Positions 16,270 to 25,890 are shown, counted from the stretch's first letter. The stretch is 64,000 nt of DNA from Arthrobacter sp. Alg241-R88 (GCF_900537115.1 NZ_UNRG01000001.1:807121-871120), one strand, 5' to 3'. The notes: a model not told the origin generated them from the sequence alone. Made by a program: numbers and translations.

Positions 16270-19200
16270 TTACTTCCGCGCAAATGCCTGCTTCAGCAGG
16301 GCATCCTGCTCCGCGGCGTGGCGCTTCATGGAGCCGGCGGCCGTGGAGGCCGAGGCCGGACGCGACACCAGGCGGACCCTGCGATCCAGGGCGTCCGGGA
16401 GGTTCAGGCCAATGAACGGCCACGGTCCCTGGTTGGCGGGTTCGTCCTGCGCCCAGACAACCTCGGCGTTGGGGTACTTGGCCAGCTCGGCTGCGATCTC
16501 GGCGGAGGGGAGCGGGTACAGCTGCTCCACCCGGACAATCGCGGTCGTCTTGTCGTCAGTCTTCTGCCGGGTGGACAGGAGATCGTAGTACAGACGGCCG
16601 GAGACCAGCAGAACGCGTTCGACGGCGTCTGCGGCCAGCTGCTCATGGTCACCGATGACAGGCTGGAACCCGCCGTTGGTGAAGTCCTCCACGGAAGATG
16701 CGGCGGCCTTGAGGCGGAGCAGCTGCTTGGGCGTGAAGATGATCAGCGGCTTCCGCGGGCGGCTGTACGCCTGGCGGCGCAGCAGGTGGAAGTGCGAGGC
16801 CGCCGTGGTGGGGTTGGCCACGATCATGTTCTCTTCGGCACACAGCTGCAGGAAGCGCTCGATCCTTGCGGATGAGTGGTCCGGGCCCTGGCCCTCGTAG
16901 CCGTGCGGAAGCATCAGCACCAGTGAGGAGCGCTGGCCCCACTTCTGCTCGGCAGAGGAGATGAACTCGTCGATGATGGTCTGCGCACCGTTGACGAAGT
17001 CGCCGAACTGGGCTTCCCACAGGACGAGGGCATCGGGGCGTTCCACCGAGTAGCCGTACTCGAAGCCCATGGCCGCGTATTCGGACAGCAGCGAATCGTA
17101 GATCCACAGCTTGGCCTGGTCATCGGAGAGGTTGCCCAGCGGCAGCCATTCCTTGCCGTTGGCGCGGTCGTGGAAGACGGCGTGGCGCTGTACGAACGTG
17201 CCGCGGCGCGAGTCCTGGCCCGCCAGGCGAACCGGCACGCCTTCCATGATGAGGGAGCCAAAGGCTGCGATCTCGCCGAAGCCCCAGTCGATGCCGCCTT
17301 CGCGGGACATCTGTTCGCGCTTCTCCAGCAGCTGCTTCAGCTTCGCGTGGATGGTGAAGCCCTCCGGAGCCTCCAGGTGGGCCTTGCCGATCCGGGCCAG
17401 GGTGTCCGCGGAGATGGCGGTGGACACGGGGGAGTTCGTGCTGGAATCGGACTGCTGGGCGATGGGCCGCTCAATGTCCGACACAGCTGCCGAATCCGCG
17501 GTGATGATCGGAATCGGGGAGGTCTGCGCTGCATGGGTCTCGGCGAAGACCCGCTCCAGCCGCTCCTGGTAGTCGCGGAGCAGCTGCTCGGCTTCTTCCT
17601 CGGTGATGTCACCACGGCCGATGAGCGATTCAGTGTAGAGCTTGCGGACTGAACGCTTGGCTTCGATCAGGTTGTACATCAGCGGCTGGGTCATCGAGGG
17701 GTCGTCGCCCTCGTTGTGCCCGCGCCGGCGGTAGCAAACCATGTCGATCACAACGTCCTTGTGGAACCGCTGGCGGAACTCGTAGGCGAGCTGGCCAATG
17801 CGGACCACAGCCTCCGGATCGTCGCCATTCACATGGAACACCGGTGCCTGGATCATCTTGGCGACGTCGGTGGAGTACGTGGAGGACCGGGACGATGAGG
17901 GGGCAGTGGTGAAGCCCACCTGGTTGTTGACCACGATGTGGATGGTTCCACCGGTGCGGTAGCCGCGGAGCTGGGACAGGTTGAGTGTTTCGGCAACCAC
18001 GCCCTGGCCCGCGAACGCGGCGTCGCCGTGGACGACGATGGGCAGGACCGGGAACGACTCGCCCTGGTCCAGGCGGTCCTGCTTGGCGCGGACGATGCCC
18101 TCGAGGACCGGGTCGACTGCTTCCAGGTGGGACGGGTTGGCGGCCAGGTAAACCTTGGTCTCCTTGCCGTTGTCCGAGGTGAACGTTCCCTCAGTGCCGA
18201 GGTGGTACTTGACGTCACCGGAGCCCTGGACGGAGCGGGGATCCTGGGTGCCCTCGAATTCGCGGAAAACCTGTGCGTAGGTCTTGCCGGCGATGTTGGT
18301 GAGCACATTCAGGCGGCCGCGGTGGGCCATGCCAATGGCTACCTCGTCCAGGCCGTCATCGGCGGCGTCGGACATGATGGCGTCAAGCAGCGGAATCAGG
18401 GACTCGCCGCCTTCGAGGGAGAAGCGCTTCTGGCCTACGAACTTGGTCTGCAGGAAGGTCTCAAACGCCTCCGCTGCGTTCAGCTTGGAGACGATGCGCA
18501 GCTGCTCTTCACGGCTGGGCTTTGAGTACGGGTGCTCCAGCTGGTCCTGGAACCACTTGCGCTCGGCAGGCTCCTGGATGTGCATGTACTCGATGCCCGT
18601 GGTGCGGCAGTAGGCGTCACGCAGGACGCCCAGGATGTCGCGGAACTTGAGCATCGGCTTGCCGCCGAAGCCGCCGGTGGGCCACTCGCGGTCCAGGTCC
18701 CAGAGGGTCAGGCCGTACGTGAGGACGTCGAGGTCCGGGTGCTTGCGCTGGACGTATTCGAGGGGATCGGTGTCCGCCATCAGGTGTCCGCGGACGCGGT
18801 AGGAGTGGATCAGCTGCTGGATCCGGGCAACCTTGTTGATTTCGTCTGCCGGGTCCACCTGCTTGTCGGCGCTCCAGCGCACGGGCTCGTACGGGATGCG
18901 CAGGGACTCGAAGATCTCGTCGTAGAAGTTCTGTGCACCGAGCAGGAGCTGGTGGACCAGCTTCAGGAACTCGCCACTGCCGGCGCCCTGGATCACGCGG
19001 TGATCGTAGGTGGAGGTCAGCGTGAGGACCTTGCTGATGGCGTTCTGGGCGATGATCTTCTCGCTGGCACCCTGGAACTCGGCGGGGTAGTCGAGTGCAC
19101 CGACGCCGATGATGGCTGCCTGGCCCTTGGAAAGGCGCGGCACGGAGTGCACAGTGCCGATGCCGCCCGGGTTGGTCAGGGAGACGGTGGTGCCCTGGTG

Positions 19201-20085
19201 GTCCTCAGCGGTCAGCTTGCCGTTACGGGCGCGCTTGATGAGGTCCTCGTAGGTGTGCCAGAACTCGGAGAAGTTGAGGGTCTCTGCCTTCTTGATGTTC
19301 GGCACCATCAGCAGGCGGGTTCCGTCGGGCTTCGGCATGTCGATGGCGATGCCGAAGTTGACGTGTGCCGGCTGGACGGCGACGGGCTTGCCGTCCACTT
19401 CGTCGTAGTACACGTTCATGGAAGGGAACTGGGAGAGCGCGCGGATGACGGCGTAGCCGATGAGGTGCGTGAAGGAGACCTTGCCGCCGCGTGCGCGGGC
19501 GAGGTTGGAGTTGATGACCACGCGGTTGTCGATCAGCAGCTTGGCAGGGATGGCCCGGACGCTGGTGGCGGTGGGTACCTGGAGGCTGGTGACCATGTTG
19601 GTGGCAATGGCCTTAGCCGGTCCGCGAAGGACGGAAACAACGTCCTCTTCAGGCGCCGTAGGGGCCTTGACGTTCTTGGGCAGCTGCGCCGGGATGGGCT
19701 GCGAGCCCGTGCCGGACTCGGTCTTCTTCGAACCGTCGCGGGCCACGGTGGCAGGAGCCTTCTTCACCGGTGCAGGCGCAGGAGCAGCGGATGCCGCAGA
19801 GGCAGGCGGTGCCGCCGGAGCGGGAGGGGCTGCTGCCGGCGGCGCTGCCGGTGCCGCAGGAGCTGTATTCACAACCGGCATCTCCCTCGTTGCAGGGTGG
19901 GCAGCGGCATGCCCCGAGTTTCCGTTGGAAGAAGAACTGCCGGCCGAGCCGAAGGATTCAAACAGCGGCCACCATTTGGCGTCGACAGCGTTCTTGTCCT
20001 TTTGGTACTGCTCGTACAGTTCGTCAACGAGCCACTCGTTTCCGCCAAATTCCTCTGGTAGACGGTGGCTAGGCTGCTCTGGCAC
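16270..20085 (-). CDS. kgd: Multifunctional 2-oxoglutarate decarboxylase/dehydrogenase (Kgd/SucA type)
   Basis: This TCA-cycle enzyme of about 1271 residues fuses an E2-like acyltransferase to a ThDP-dependent E1, the actinobacterial arrangement. A short E1-type N-terminus (HRLPEEFGGNEWLVDELYEQY) leads into an Ala/Pro-rich linker to about residue 140. The acyltransferase domain (about 150-380) carries the catalytic His in STYDHRVIQGAG, near residue 362. E1 then runs to the C-terminus, with MAHRGRLNVLTN and the ThDP motif GDAAFAGQGVVAE followed by NNQVGFTT. No lipoyl domain is present, as expected. The GTG at 20085 is chosen as start because it begins the conserved PEQPSHRLPEEF segment and has AGAGG upstream. 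Confidence 0.96.
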   Translation of the reverse strand: MPEQPSHRLPEEFGGNEWLVDELYEQYQKDKNAVDAKWWPLFESFGSAGSSSSNGNSGHAAAHPATREMPVVNTAPAAPAAPPAAAPPAPAAPPASAASAAPAPAPVKKAPATVARDGSKKTESGTGSQPIPAQLPKNVKAPTAPEEDVVSVLRGPAKAIATNMVTSLQVPTATSVRAIPAKLLIDNRVVINSNLARARGGKVSFTHLIGYAVIRALSQFPSMNVYYDEVDGKPVAVQPAHVNFGIAIDMPKPDGTRLLMVPNIKKAETLNFSEFWHTYEDLIKRARNGKLTAEDHQGTTVSLTNPGGIGTVHSVPRLSKGQAAIIGVGALDYPAEFQGASEKIIAQNAISKVLTLTSTYDHRVIQGAGSGEFLKLVHQLLLGAQNFYDEIFESLRIPYEPVRWSADKQVDPADEINKVARIQQLIHSYRVRGHLMADTDPLEYVQRKHPDLDVLTYGLTLWDLDREWPTGGFGGKPMLKFRDILGVLRDAYCRTTGIEYMHIQEPAERKWFQDQLEHPYSKPSREEQLRIVSKLNAAEAFETFLQTKFVGQKRFSLEGGESLIPLLDAIMSDAADDGLDEVAIGMAHRGRLNVLTNIAGKTYAQVFREFEGTQDPRSVQGSGDVKYHLGTEGTFTSDNGKETKVYLAANPSHLEAVDPVLEGIVRAKQDRLDQGESFPVLPIVVHGDAAFAGQGVVAETLNLSQLRGYRTGGTIHIVVNNQVGFTTAPSSSRSSTYSTDVAKMIQAPVFHVNGDDPEAVVRIGQLAYEFRQRFHKDVVIDMVCYRRRGHNEGDDPSMTQPLMYNLIEAKRSVRKLYTESLIGRGDITEEEAEQLLRDYQERLERVFAETHAAQTSPIPIITADSAAVSDIERPIAQQSDSSTNSPVSTAISADTLARIGKAHLEAPEGFTIHAKLKQLLEKREQMSREGGIDWGFGEIAAFGSLIMEGVPVRLAGQDSRRGTFVQRHAVFHDRANGKEWLPLGNLSDDQAKLWIYDSLLSEYAAMGFEYGYSVERPDALVLWEAQFGDFVNGAQTIIDEFISSAEQKWGQRSSLVLMLPHGYEGQGPDHSSARIERFLQLCAEENMIVANPTTAASHFHLLRRQAYSRPRKPLIIFTPKQLLRLKAAASSVEDFTNGGFQPVIGDHEQLAADAVERVLLVSGRLYYDLLSTRQKTDDKTTAIVRVEQLYPLPSAEIAAELAKYPNAEVVWAQDEPANQGPWPFIGLNLPDALDRRVRLVSRPASASTAAGSMKRHAAEQDALLKQAFARK

Positions 20086-20621
20086 TTGAAATACGCCTCT
20101 TCCATGAGTTTGATTTCTCTCCGGCCCACGGTGCTTCAGCACTACGTTTCAACCGGTCTCTGCGTCCTCTGAACCCAGACCAATGCCAGTCTAGTAAGCA
20201 TCGTGTGGTAACTGCCAATAAGGGTGACCCAAATCATGAAGTGACGCGAAAAGGCCCGAATATGGCGCCTGGCGTGAGGGGAAATAAGGGTTTTACGGCG
20301 CCTGCCGGCCGCCCGGGGGGCTGCGGCGGGAGTCGCGGCGGGACAGTCCGGCTCCTGTAGACTGAAATTCTTATGGACAGTAAATCTAGGTGCCGGCCTG
20401 GGGGCTGTCAGCGGAGCGCAAAGAGCGCCGCACAGTCCACCCGCAGAGCCGGCAAACCCCGAACACGCGCCCATCACCATTCGCTGGCACAACCGGCGGC
20501 AGCTGCAAAGGAAACTGCGTCGGCGTCGGCCGACCACCCTCCGCCGGACCGATATTCCTGGCGCCGCTTCCCGTCTCCAACGCCCTGCCTTGCAGCCACC
20601 GCTGTCGGGACGGGATGCTGA
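20086..20621. other. Long intergenic region between kgd and the CNNM operon
   Basis: These 536 bp hold the divergent promoters of kgd and the first CNNM gene. On the minus strand a TAGACT-like -10 box appears near 20197 in front of kgd. On the plus strand TAGACT at about 20359 may drive the CNNM gene, leaving a GC-rich leader of about 250 nt. I recognise no known riboswitch in this leader, and I find no coding sequence with convincing codon use in the gap. Confidence 0.4.
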
Positions 20622-21959
20622 ATGGAATGGCTTCTCCTCGCAGCTGGTTTGCTGCTGATCGCCGGCACGGGCTTTTTTGTCGCCGTCGAATTTTCCCTTA
20701 TTGCCCTTGACCAGGCCACCGTCCAAAGGGCCATCGACGACGGCGACGCCGGCGCCGTTCCTTTGCTTGCGTGCCTGAAGTCCCTCTCAACCCAACTCTC
20801 CAGCTGCCAGCTGGGCATCACGTTGACCACCTTGCTGACCGGTTACGTGATGGAGCCATCAGTGGGCCGGCTTCTGGAAGCCCCGCTGGCCGCCGTCGGA
20901 CTTCCCGACGTAGCCGTGGCCTCCATCTCGCTGGTCCTGGCGATGGTAATCGCCACCCTGCTGTCGATGCTCCTGGGCGAACTGGTCCCCAAGAATATGG
21001 CCATCGCTCTTTCCTTCCCCGTGGGCCGCGCCCTGGCACGGCCACAGCTGATGTTCACCGCCGTGTTCAAACCCGCCATCGTGGTGCTTAACGGTTTTTC
21101 CAATAAGGTCCTGAACGTCTTTGGGCTGGAGGCTAAGGAAGAGATTTCCGGCGCCAGGACACCTGCAGAACTCTCGTCGCTGGTGCGGCGGTCCGCGGAG
21201 ATGGGTACGCTCGACGCCGGCACGGCCAACTTCGTGGCACGCACCTTGAACTTCTCGACGCGGACGGCGGCCGATGTTATGACGCCGCGCATCCGGGTGG
21301 AAACCATCGAGGCGGACCAGCCGGTCTCCGACATCCTTGCTGCCGCACGCCGGACCGGGTACTCACGTTTCCCGATCATCGGTGAATCCGCAGACGACAT
21401 CAGGGGGCTGGTCCACGTCAAAAAGGCGGTGGCCGTTCCCTGGGACCGCCGGCAAAACCTGGAAGCCGGGGCCATCATGACGGACGTCCTGCGGGTTCCG
21501 GAGACCATCCACCTCGACGCCCTGCTGGCGGAACTCCGCGAGGGCAACCTGCAGCTCGCGATTGTCCTGGACGAGTACGGTGGAACCGCCGGCATCGCCA
21601 CCCTCGAGGACCTCGTGGAGGAAATCGTGGGCGAGGTGTCGGACGAGCACGACAAGGTCCGTCCCGGGCTGCTGCAGAGCGCATCGGGCGACTGGTACTT
21701 CCCCGGACTGCTCCGCCCGGATGAACTGTCAGAACAAATTTCCGGCCTGACCGTTCCCGATGAGGCGGCCTACGAAACAGTGGGCGGCTACGTGATGAGC
21801 AAGCTCGGCCGGATCGCCATGGTGGGCGACGCCGTCCCCGTGGGCGGCGGAACCCTGAGCGTCACCAGGATGGACGGCCGGCGGATCGACCGGATCTGTT
21901 TCCGGCCGGCGGCACCCGAACCGGAGTCCGGGAACAACGACGACGGGACTGAACGATGA
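20622..21959 (+). CDS. CNNM/CorC-type membrane protein (hemolysin C family), full length
   Basis: This 445-residue protein has an N-terminal DUF21/CNNM transmembrane domain (about 1-180; helices such as WLLLAAGLLLIAGTGFFVAVEF and the TLLSMLLGELVPKNMAI motif). A pair of CBS domains follows (about 210-335; DVMTPRIRVETI, GYSRFPIIG, LVHVKKA, VLDEYGGTAGIATLEDLVEEIVG). A C-terminal CorC/HlyC domain lies at about 350-430. Members are linked to Mg2+/Co2+ efflux or homeostasis. It overlaps the next CNNM gene by 4 nt (ATGA), so the two are probably co-made. Ion specificity cannot be read from the sequence. Confidence 0.9.
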   Translation: MEWLLLAAGLLLIAGTGFFVAVEFSLIALDQATVQRAIDDGDAGAVPLLACLKSLSTQLSSCQLGITLTTLLTGYVMEPSVGRLLEAPLAAVGLPDVAVASISLVLAMVIATLLSMLLGELVPKNMAIALSFPVGRALARPQLMFTAVFKPAIVVLNGFSNKVLNVFGLEAKEEISGARTPAELSSLVRRSAEMGTLDAGTANFVARTLNFSTRTAADVMTPRIRVETIEADQPVSDILAAARRTGYSRFPIIGESADDIRGLVHVKKAVAVPWDRRQNLEAGAIMTDVLRVPETIHLDALLAELREGNLQLAIVLDEYGGTAGIATLEDLVEEIVGEVSDEHDKVRPGLLQSASGDWYFPGLLRPDELSEQISGLTVPDEAAYETVGGYVMSKLGRIAMVGDAVPVGGGTLSVTRMDGRRIDRICFRPAAPEPESGNNDDGTER

Positions 21960-23026
21960 GCGACTGGGCCGGAATACTGTGGCTGGTTGTCCTCCTGTTC
22001 GGCAACGCGTTTTTTGTTGCCGCCGAGTTTGCGGTGATGTCAGCGCGGCGCAGCCAGATTGAACCGCTGGCCGAAGCCGGCTCCAAGCGGGCGCAAACCA
22101 CCCTCCGGGCCATGGAGAACGTTTCGCTGATGCTCGCGTGCGCCCAGCTGGGCATCACGGTCTGTTCCCTCCTGATCTTGCTGGTGGCAGAGCCGGCCAT
22201 TCACCACCTGCTGGCTGTGCCGCTGGAGACGTTGGGCCTGCCGATGGAAGTTGCCGATGTGGCTGCCTTCGCCGTGGCGCTGATGCTGGTGACGTTCCTG
22301 CACGTAACCTTCGGCGAGATGGTGCCGAAGAACATCTCGGTGAGCGTGGCCGACAAGGCAGCACTCTTGCTCGCCCCGCCGCTGATGTTCGTTGCCCGGC
22401 TGGTCCACCCCGTCATCTCCGTTCTTAACTGGTCCGCGAACCACATCCTCAAGCTGCTCCGCATTGAGCCCAAGGATGAGGTGAACTCCTCCTTCACCCT
22501 TGAAGAGGTGCAGTCGATCGTGCAGGAGTCCACACGCCACGGACTGGTGGACGACGATGCCGGGCTCATCACCGGCGCGCTCGAATTTTCGGAGTACAGT
22601 GCGGCGGACATCATGGTTCCGCTGGAAAAGCTGGTCATGCTGAAGGCAGCCACCACGCCGGTGGAATTTGAGAAGGCCGTGAGCCGCACCGGATTCTCAC
22701 GCTTCCCCATGCTTGACGATGACGACCTGCTATACGGCTACCTCCACGTGAAGGACGTCCTGTCCATCCCGGAGGCGGCCTACGAGCACCCCATCGCCGA
22801 AAGCCGGATCAGGTCCCTCGCGAACCTGGCCCTGGACGACGAGATCGAAAAGGCGATGTCAGTGATGCAGCGCACCGGTTCGCACCTGGCGCGGGTCATC
22901 GGCCCCGACGGCAAAACAAAGGGCGTCCTGTTCCTGGAAGACGTGATTGAGCAGCTAGTGGGGGAGATCCGCGATGCCACCCAGGCCACGGGCGTCCGCA
23001 GGCTGGGGCAGCCAAACGGCGCCTGA
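21956..23026 (+). CDS. CNNM/CorC-type membrane protein, short form
   Basis: This 356-residue relative of the preceding gene product has the DUF21 membrane domain (WLVVLLFGNAFFVAAEFAVMSARRS; TFGEMVPKNISVSVADK) and the CBS pair (DIMVPLEKLVML, GFSRFPMLDDDDLLYGYLHVKDVL, GVLFLEDVIEQLVGEIRD). It ends right after the second CBS domain and lacks the C-terminal CorC/HlyC domain. Tandem long and short paralogues of this kind are common in actinobacteria and may act as a heteromer. A strong terminator follows 1 nt after the stop. Confidence 0.9.
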   Translation: MSDWAGILWLVVLLFGNAFFVAAEFAVMSARRSQIEPLAEAGSKRAQTTLRAMENVSLMLACAQLGITVCSLLILLVAEPAIHHLLAVPLETLGLPMEVADVAAFAVALMLVTFLHVTFGEMVPKNISVSVADKAALLLAPPLMFVARLVHPVISVLNWSANHILKLLRIEPKDEVNSSFTLEEVQSIVQESTRHGLVDDDAGLITGALEFSEYSAADIMVPLEKLVMLKAATTPVEFEKAVSRTGFSRFPMLDDDDLLYGYLHVKDVLSIPEAAYEHPIAESRIRSLANLALDDEIEKAMSVMQRTGSHLARVIGPDGKTKGVLFLEDVIEQLVGEIRDATQATGVRRLGQPNGA

Positions 23027-23027
23027 C

Positions 23028-23066
23028 AGGCCGGGTGCCCCAACGTACGGACAGGGCACCCGGCCT
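23028..23066 (+). terminator. Terminator after the CNNM operon
   Basis: AGGCCGGGTGCCC (23028-23040) pairs perfectly with GGGCACCCGGCCT (23054-23066). It separates the CNNM genes from the znu operon. No U-run is present, and the znu palindrome starts only 2 nt later. Confidence 0.75.
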
Positions 23067-23067
23067 G

Positions 23068-23108
23068 GCTTATACCTAAATAGGAATCATTCCTATTTAG
23101 GTATAAGC
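23068..23108. promoter_or_regulatory. 41-bp perfect palindrome upstream of znuA, candidate Zur operator
   Basis: Two 20-bp arms are perfectly complementary around a single C at 23088. The centre reads TAGGAATCATTCCTA, a 7-1-7 layout as used by Fur/Zur proteins, and the outer arms read CTTATACCTAAA and its complement. It lies 39 bp before the znuA start. Zinc-dependent repression by the Zur-like gene at 25891-26409 is the obvious hypothesis. Confidence 0.7.
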
Positions 23109-23147
23109 TTGAGTGGTTCTTTCCGTTCCACCTGAACTGAGGTTTCC

Positions 23148-24134
23148 GTGCGCCGTTTCGCCGCTGCCCGAACGTCTTTAGCCGCCCTTGCCGGGCTGGG
23201 CCTGATGCTCACCGCCTGCAGCCCGCAGCCCGAGGTGCCGTCCGAAGCTGCGGCCGGAATCAACGTGGTGGCATCCACCAACGTCTACGGGGACATCGCC
23301 ACAACAATCGGCGGAGACAAAGTCAGCGTTACGGCCATCATCACCAAGACAAGCCAGGACCCGCATTCCTACGAAGCCACTGCGCAGGACCGGTTGGCTG
23401 TGTCCAAGGCGGACCTCGTCATCGAAAATGGCGGCGGTTACGACGATTTCCTCCATACCCTGGCGGAGGACAGCAACCTTGACGCAGGCAAGGTGCTGAA
23501 CGCCGTCGAACTCTCCGGCCTGGCTCACCCGGAGGAAGAGGCCTCGGGCGGGGCCACACCCGCTGAATCGCCGGCAGGGGATGACCACGCGCACGATCAC
23601 GGCGGGTTGAACGAGCATGTCTGGTACAACTTCGCAGCCATGGGAGAGCTGGCCGATAGCGTTGCCGCCAAGCTTGGTGAGCTGGAGCCTGCATCCGCCA
23701 CAACCTTCGAAGCGAACGCTGCTGCCTTCAAGTCCGGGCTGGAGGAACTGGCCGGAAAACTTGAAGGGCTGAAGGCCGGAGCGGCCGGGGACCAGGTGGC
23801 TGTCACCGAGCCGGTGCCCGTGTACCTGCTCGAAGCTGCAGGCCTGGAGAACGCTACGCCTGAGGACTACACTGCTGCGATTGAGGAAGGCTCCGACGTT
23901 CCGCCGGCCGTCCTCAAGGCCGCAACCGACCTGGTGACCTCCAAGTCTGTCCGGTTCCTGGCCTACAACGGGCAGACCGAAGGTCCGCAGACCGAAGCGC
24001 TGAAGCAGGCCGCCGAAGTGGCAGGGGTTCCGGTGGTCGATTTCAGTGAAACGCTGCCGGAGGGCAAGACCTACGTGCAGTGGATGACGGACAATGTGAA
24101 CAACGTCAGCAAAGTTCTGGAGAAGAATAGTTGA
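23148..24134 (+). CDS. znuA: Zinc ABC transporter substrate-binding lipoprotein ZnuA
   Basis: This cluster A-I metal-binding protein of 328 residues is anchored as a lipoprotein. The signal ends in the lipobox LTAC with Cys at 24. The conserved QDPHSYEATAQD and NEHVWYN segments provide metal-ligand histidines. A His/Asp-rich loop (DDHAHDHGG, about 145-153) is typical of zinc rather than manganese binders. The start is GTG at 23148, with GAGG upstream. It is the first gene of the znuA-znuC-znuB operon, directly behind the 41-bp palindrome. Confidence 0.9.
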   Translation: MRRFAAARTSLAALAGLGLMLTACSPQPEVPSEAAAGINVVASTNVYGDIATTIGGDKVSVTAIITKTSQDPHSYEATAQDRLAVSKADLVIENGGGYDDFLHTLAEDSNLDAGKVLNAVELSGLAHPEEEASGGATPAESPAGDDHAHDHGGLNEHVWYNFAAMGELADSVAAKLGELEPASATTFEANAAAFKSGLEELAGKLEGLKAGAAGDQVAVTEPVPVYLLEAAGLENATPEDYTAAIEEGSDVPPAVLKAATDLVTSKSVRFLAYNGQTEGPQTEALKQAAEVAGVPVVDFSETLPEGKTYVQWMTDNVNNVSKVLEKNS

Positions 24135-24946
24135 AACCCGTGGTCAGCCTCACCGGGGCGTCCCTTGCATTCGGAAAGCGGACGCTCTGGGAGGATCTGG
24201 ACCTGGAAATCAGGCCCGGCGAGTTCTTTGCCGTGCTCGGCCCCAACGGCAGCGGCAAGACAAGTTTTTTGAAGGTCCTGCTGGGTCTCCAGGACCTGCA
24301 CCGGGGCAAAGCCAGCCTTGGCGGGCACCCCGTTGAGCGCGGCAGCAGCCTGATTGGCTACATCCCCCAGCAAAAGTCTTTCGCCCGGGATACGCCCATG
24401 CGTGCCCGGGACCTGGTGGGCCTGGGGGTTGACGGCCACCGCTGGGGGCTCCGCCTGTCCTCGGCCAAGGCGAACCGCAGGATTGACGAGCTCCTTGAAC
24501 TGGTGGGGGCAACGGAGTACGCCAAGGTTCCGGTGGGCCAGCTCTCCGGCGGCGAGCAGCAGCGGCTCCGTGTGGCCCAGGCACTCGCCACCCACCCCAA
24601 AGTCCTCCTGTGCGACGAACCACTGCTCTCCCTTGACCTGCACCACCAGCAGGCAGTCAGCGCACTGATTAACAAACAATGCCACGAGCAAAACAGCGCC
24701 GTGGTGTTTGTCACCCACGAGATCAACCCCGTGATCGACTACGTGGACCGGGTGCTCTACCTGGCCGGCGGGCGCTTTAGGGTGGGCACCCCGGAGGAAG
24801 TGATGACCACGGAAGTACTTTCGGATCTCTATGGCAGCCACGTTGAGGTGATCCACGCCAACGGGCGCATCGTGGTGGTGGGCCTGCCGGATGCCACCAC
24901 GCATCATCACGCGGAAGCCCATGCCCTTGCCGGAGAGGTTGCCTGA
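24131..24946 (+). CDS. znuC: Zinc ABC transporter ATP-binding protein ZnuC
   Basis: This ABC ATPase of 271 residues energises metal uptake. Walker A is GPNGSGKT (37-44), the signature is LSGGEQQRL, and Walker B is VLLCDEP. The start TTG at 24131 overlaps the znuA stop by 4 nt, with GGAGAAG upstream. A short His-rich C-terminus (TTHHHAEAHALAGE) is seen. Substrate is assigned from znuA and from the operator context. Confidence 0.9.
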   Translation: MKPVVSLTGASLAFGKRTLWEDLDLEIRPGEFFAVLGPNGSGKTSFLKVLLGLQDLHRGKASLGGHPVERGSSLIGYIPQQKSFARDTPMRARDLVGLGVDGHRWGLRLSSAKANRRIDELLELVGATEYAKVPVGQLSGGEQQRLRVAQALATHPKVLLCDEPLLSLDLHHQQAVSALINKQCHEQNSAVVFVTHEINPVIDYVDRVLYLAGGRFRVGTPEEVMTTEVLSDLYGSHVEVIHANGRIVVVGLPDATTHHHAEAHALAGEVA

Positions 24947-25821
24947 TGGACGCCGACAGCATTATTGGTGCGATCTTCAGCTTCGAGAACTACGGCGAGT
25001 TGCTGGTCCTGGTCCAGAACTCGATTTGGGCAGGAGCAGTCCTGGGCCTGCTCGGCGGGCTGGTGGGGACGTTCGTTATGAAGCGCGACCTGGCGTTTGC
25101 CGTGCACGGAATTTCCGAACTGTCCTTCGCCGGCGCCGCCTTTGCCCTGCTGATCGGGGCTGACATCGTTTTTGGTTCCCTGATCGGCTCTGTGGCCGCA
25201 GCGCTGCTGCTGGGCCTGATGGGGGTAAGGGCCAGGGACAAGAACTCAATCATCGGCGTGATTATGCCGTTCGGGCTCGGCCTCGGGATCCTGTTCCTGT
25301 CCCTGTATGAGGGCCGCGCGGCGAACAAGTTTGGACTTTTGACCGGGCAGATCGTTTCGGTTGACACCGTGCAGCTTCAGGCCCTGGCCGGAACCGCGGT
25401 GGTGGTGATGGTGGTCCTCGGGGCCATCTGGCGGCCACTGAACTTTGCCAGTGTGGATCCGGAACTGGCCGAGGCCCGGGGCGTTCCTGTCCGGACGCTC
25501 GCCATCGTTTTTATGGTCCTGCTGGGAATCAGTGTGGCTCTTTCCATCCAGGTGGTGGGAGCCCTGCTCGTGCTCGCACTCCTGATCACACCGGCTGCCG
25601 CCGCCCTGCGGGTGACTTCCTCTCCGGTAGCGGTGGTCGTGCTCAGCGTGGCGTTCGCCATGACGGCGACCGTCGGCGGAATCCTGCTGGCCCTTGGCGG
25701 CCGCATCCCTATCAGCCCCTACGTCACCACGTTGTCGTTCCTGATCTATGTGGTATGCCGCGTGATCGGGTCCGTCCGGTCCTCCCGGGGCATCAACGGC
25801 AGGGTACTACAGGCGCACTGA
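24946..25821 (+). CDS. znuB: Zinc ABC transporter permease ZnuB
   Basis: This 291-residue permease of the ABC-3 family has about eight hydrophobic helices. The region MKRDLAFAVHGISELSFAG is typical of the family, as is the ARGVPVRTLAIVFMVLLG segment. It starts inside the znuC stop (TGATG) and completes the three-gene uptake system. The Zur-like gene converges on it 69 bp further on. Confidence 0.9.
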   Translation: MDADSIIGAIFSFENYGELLVLVQNSIWAGAVLGLLGGLVGTFVMKRDLAFAVHGISELSFAGAAFALLIGADIVFGSLIGSVAAALLLGLMGVRARDKNSIIGVIMPFGLGLGILFLSLYEGRAANKFGLLTGQIVSVDTVQLQALAGTAVVVMVVLGAIWRPLNFASVDPELAEARGVPVRTLAIVFMVLLGISVALSIQVVGALLVLALLITPAAAALRVTSSPVAVVVLSVAFAMTATVGGILLALGGRIPISPYVTTLSFLIYVVCRVIGSVRSSRGINGRVLQAH

Positions 25822-25890
25822 TCCTGCTAAGCACTTGCCCTCCATCCGCACGGGGCCAGCAGCAGGGAGAGCTCCCGACGCCGGGCCCTC

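Noticed and set aside
18532..20061. 509-codon open frame antisense to kgd
   Set aside because: It covers conserved kgd domains in the opposite direction and has no recognisable motif.
20373..20621. Open frame of 82 codons ending directly at the CNNM start
   Set aside because: The composition is Arg/Ala/Pro-rich without motif or ribosome-binding site; it is more likely leader RNA.
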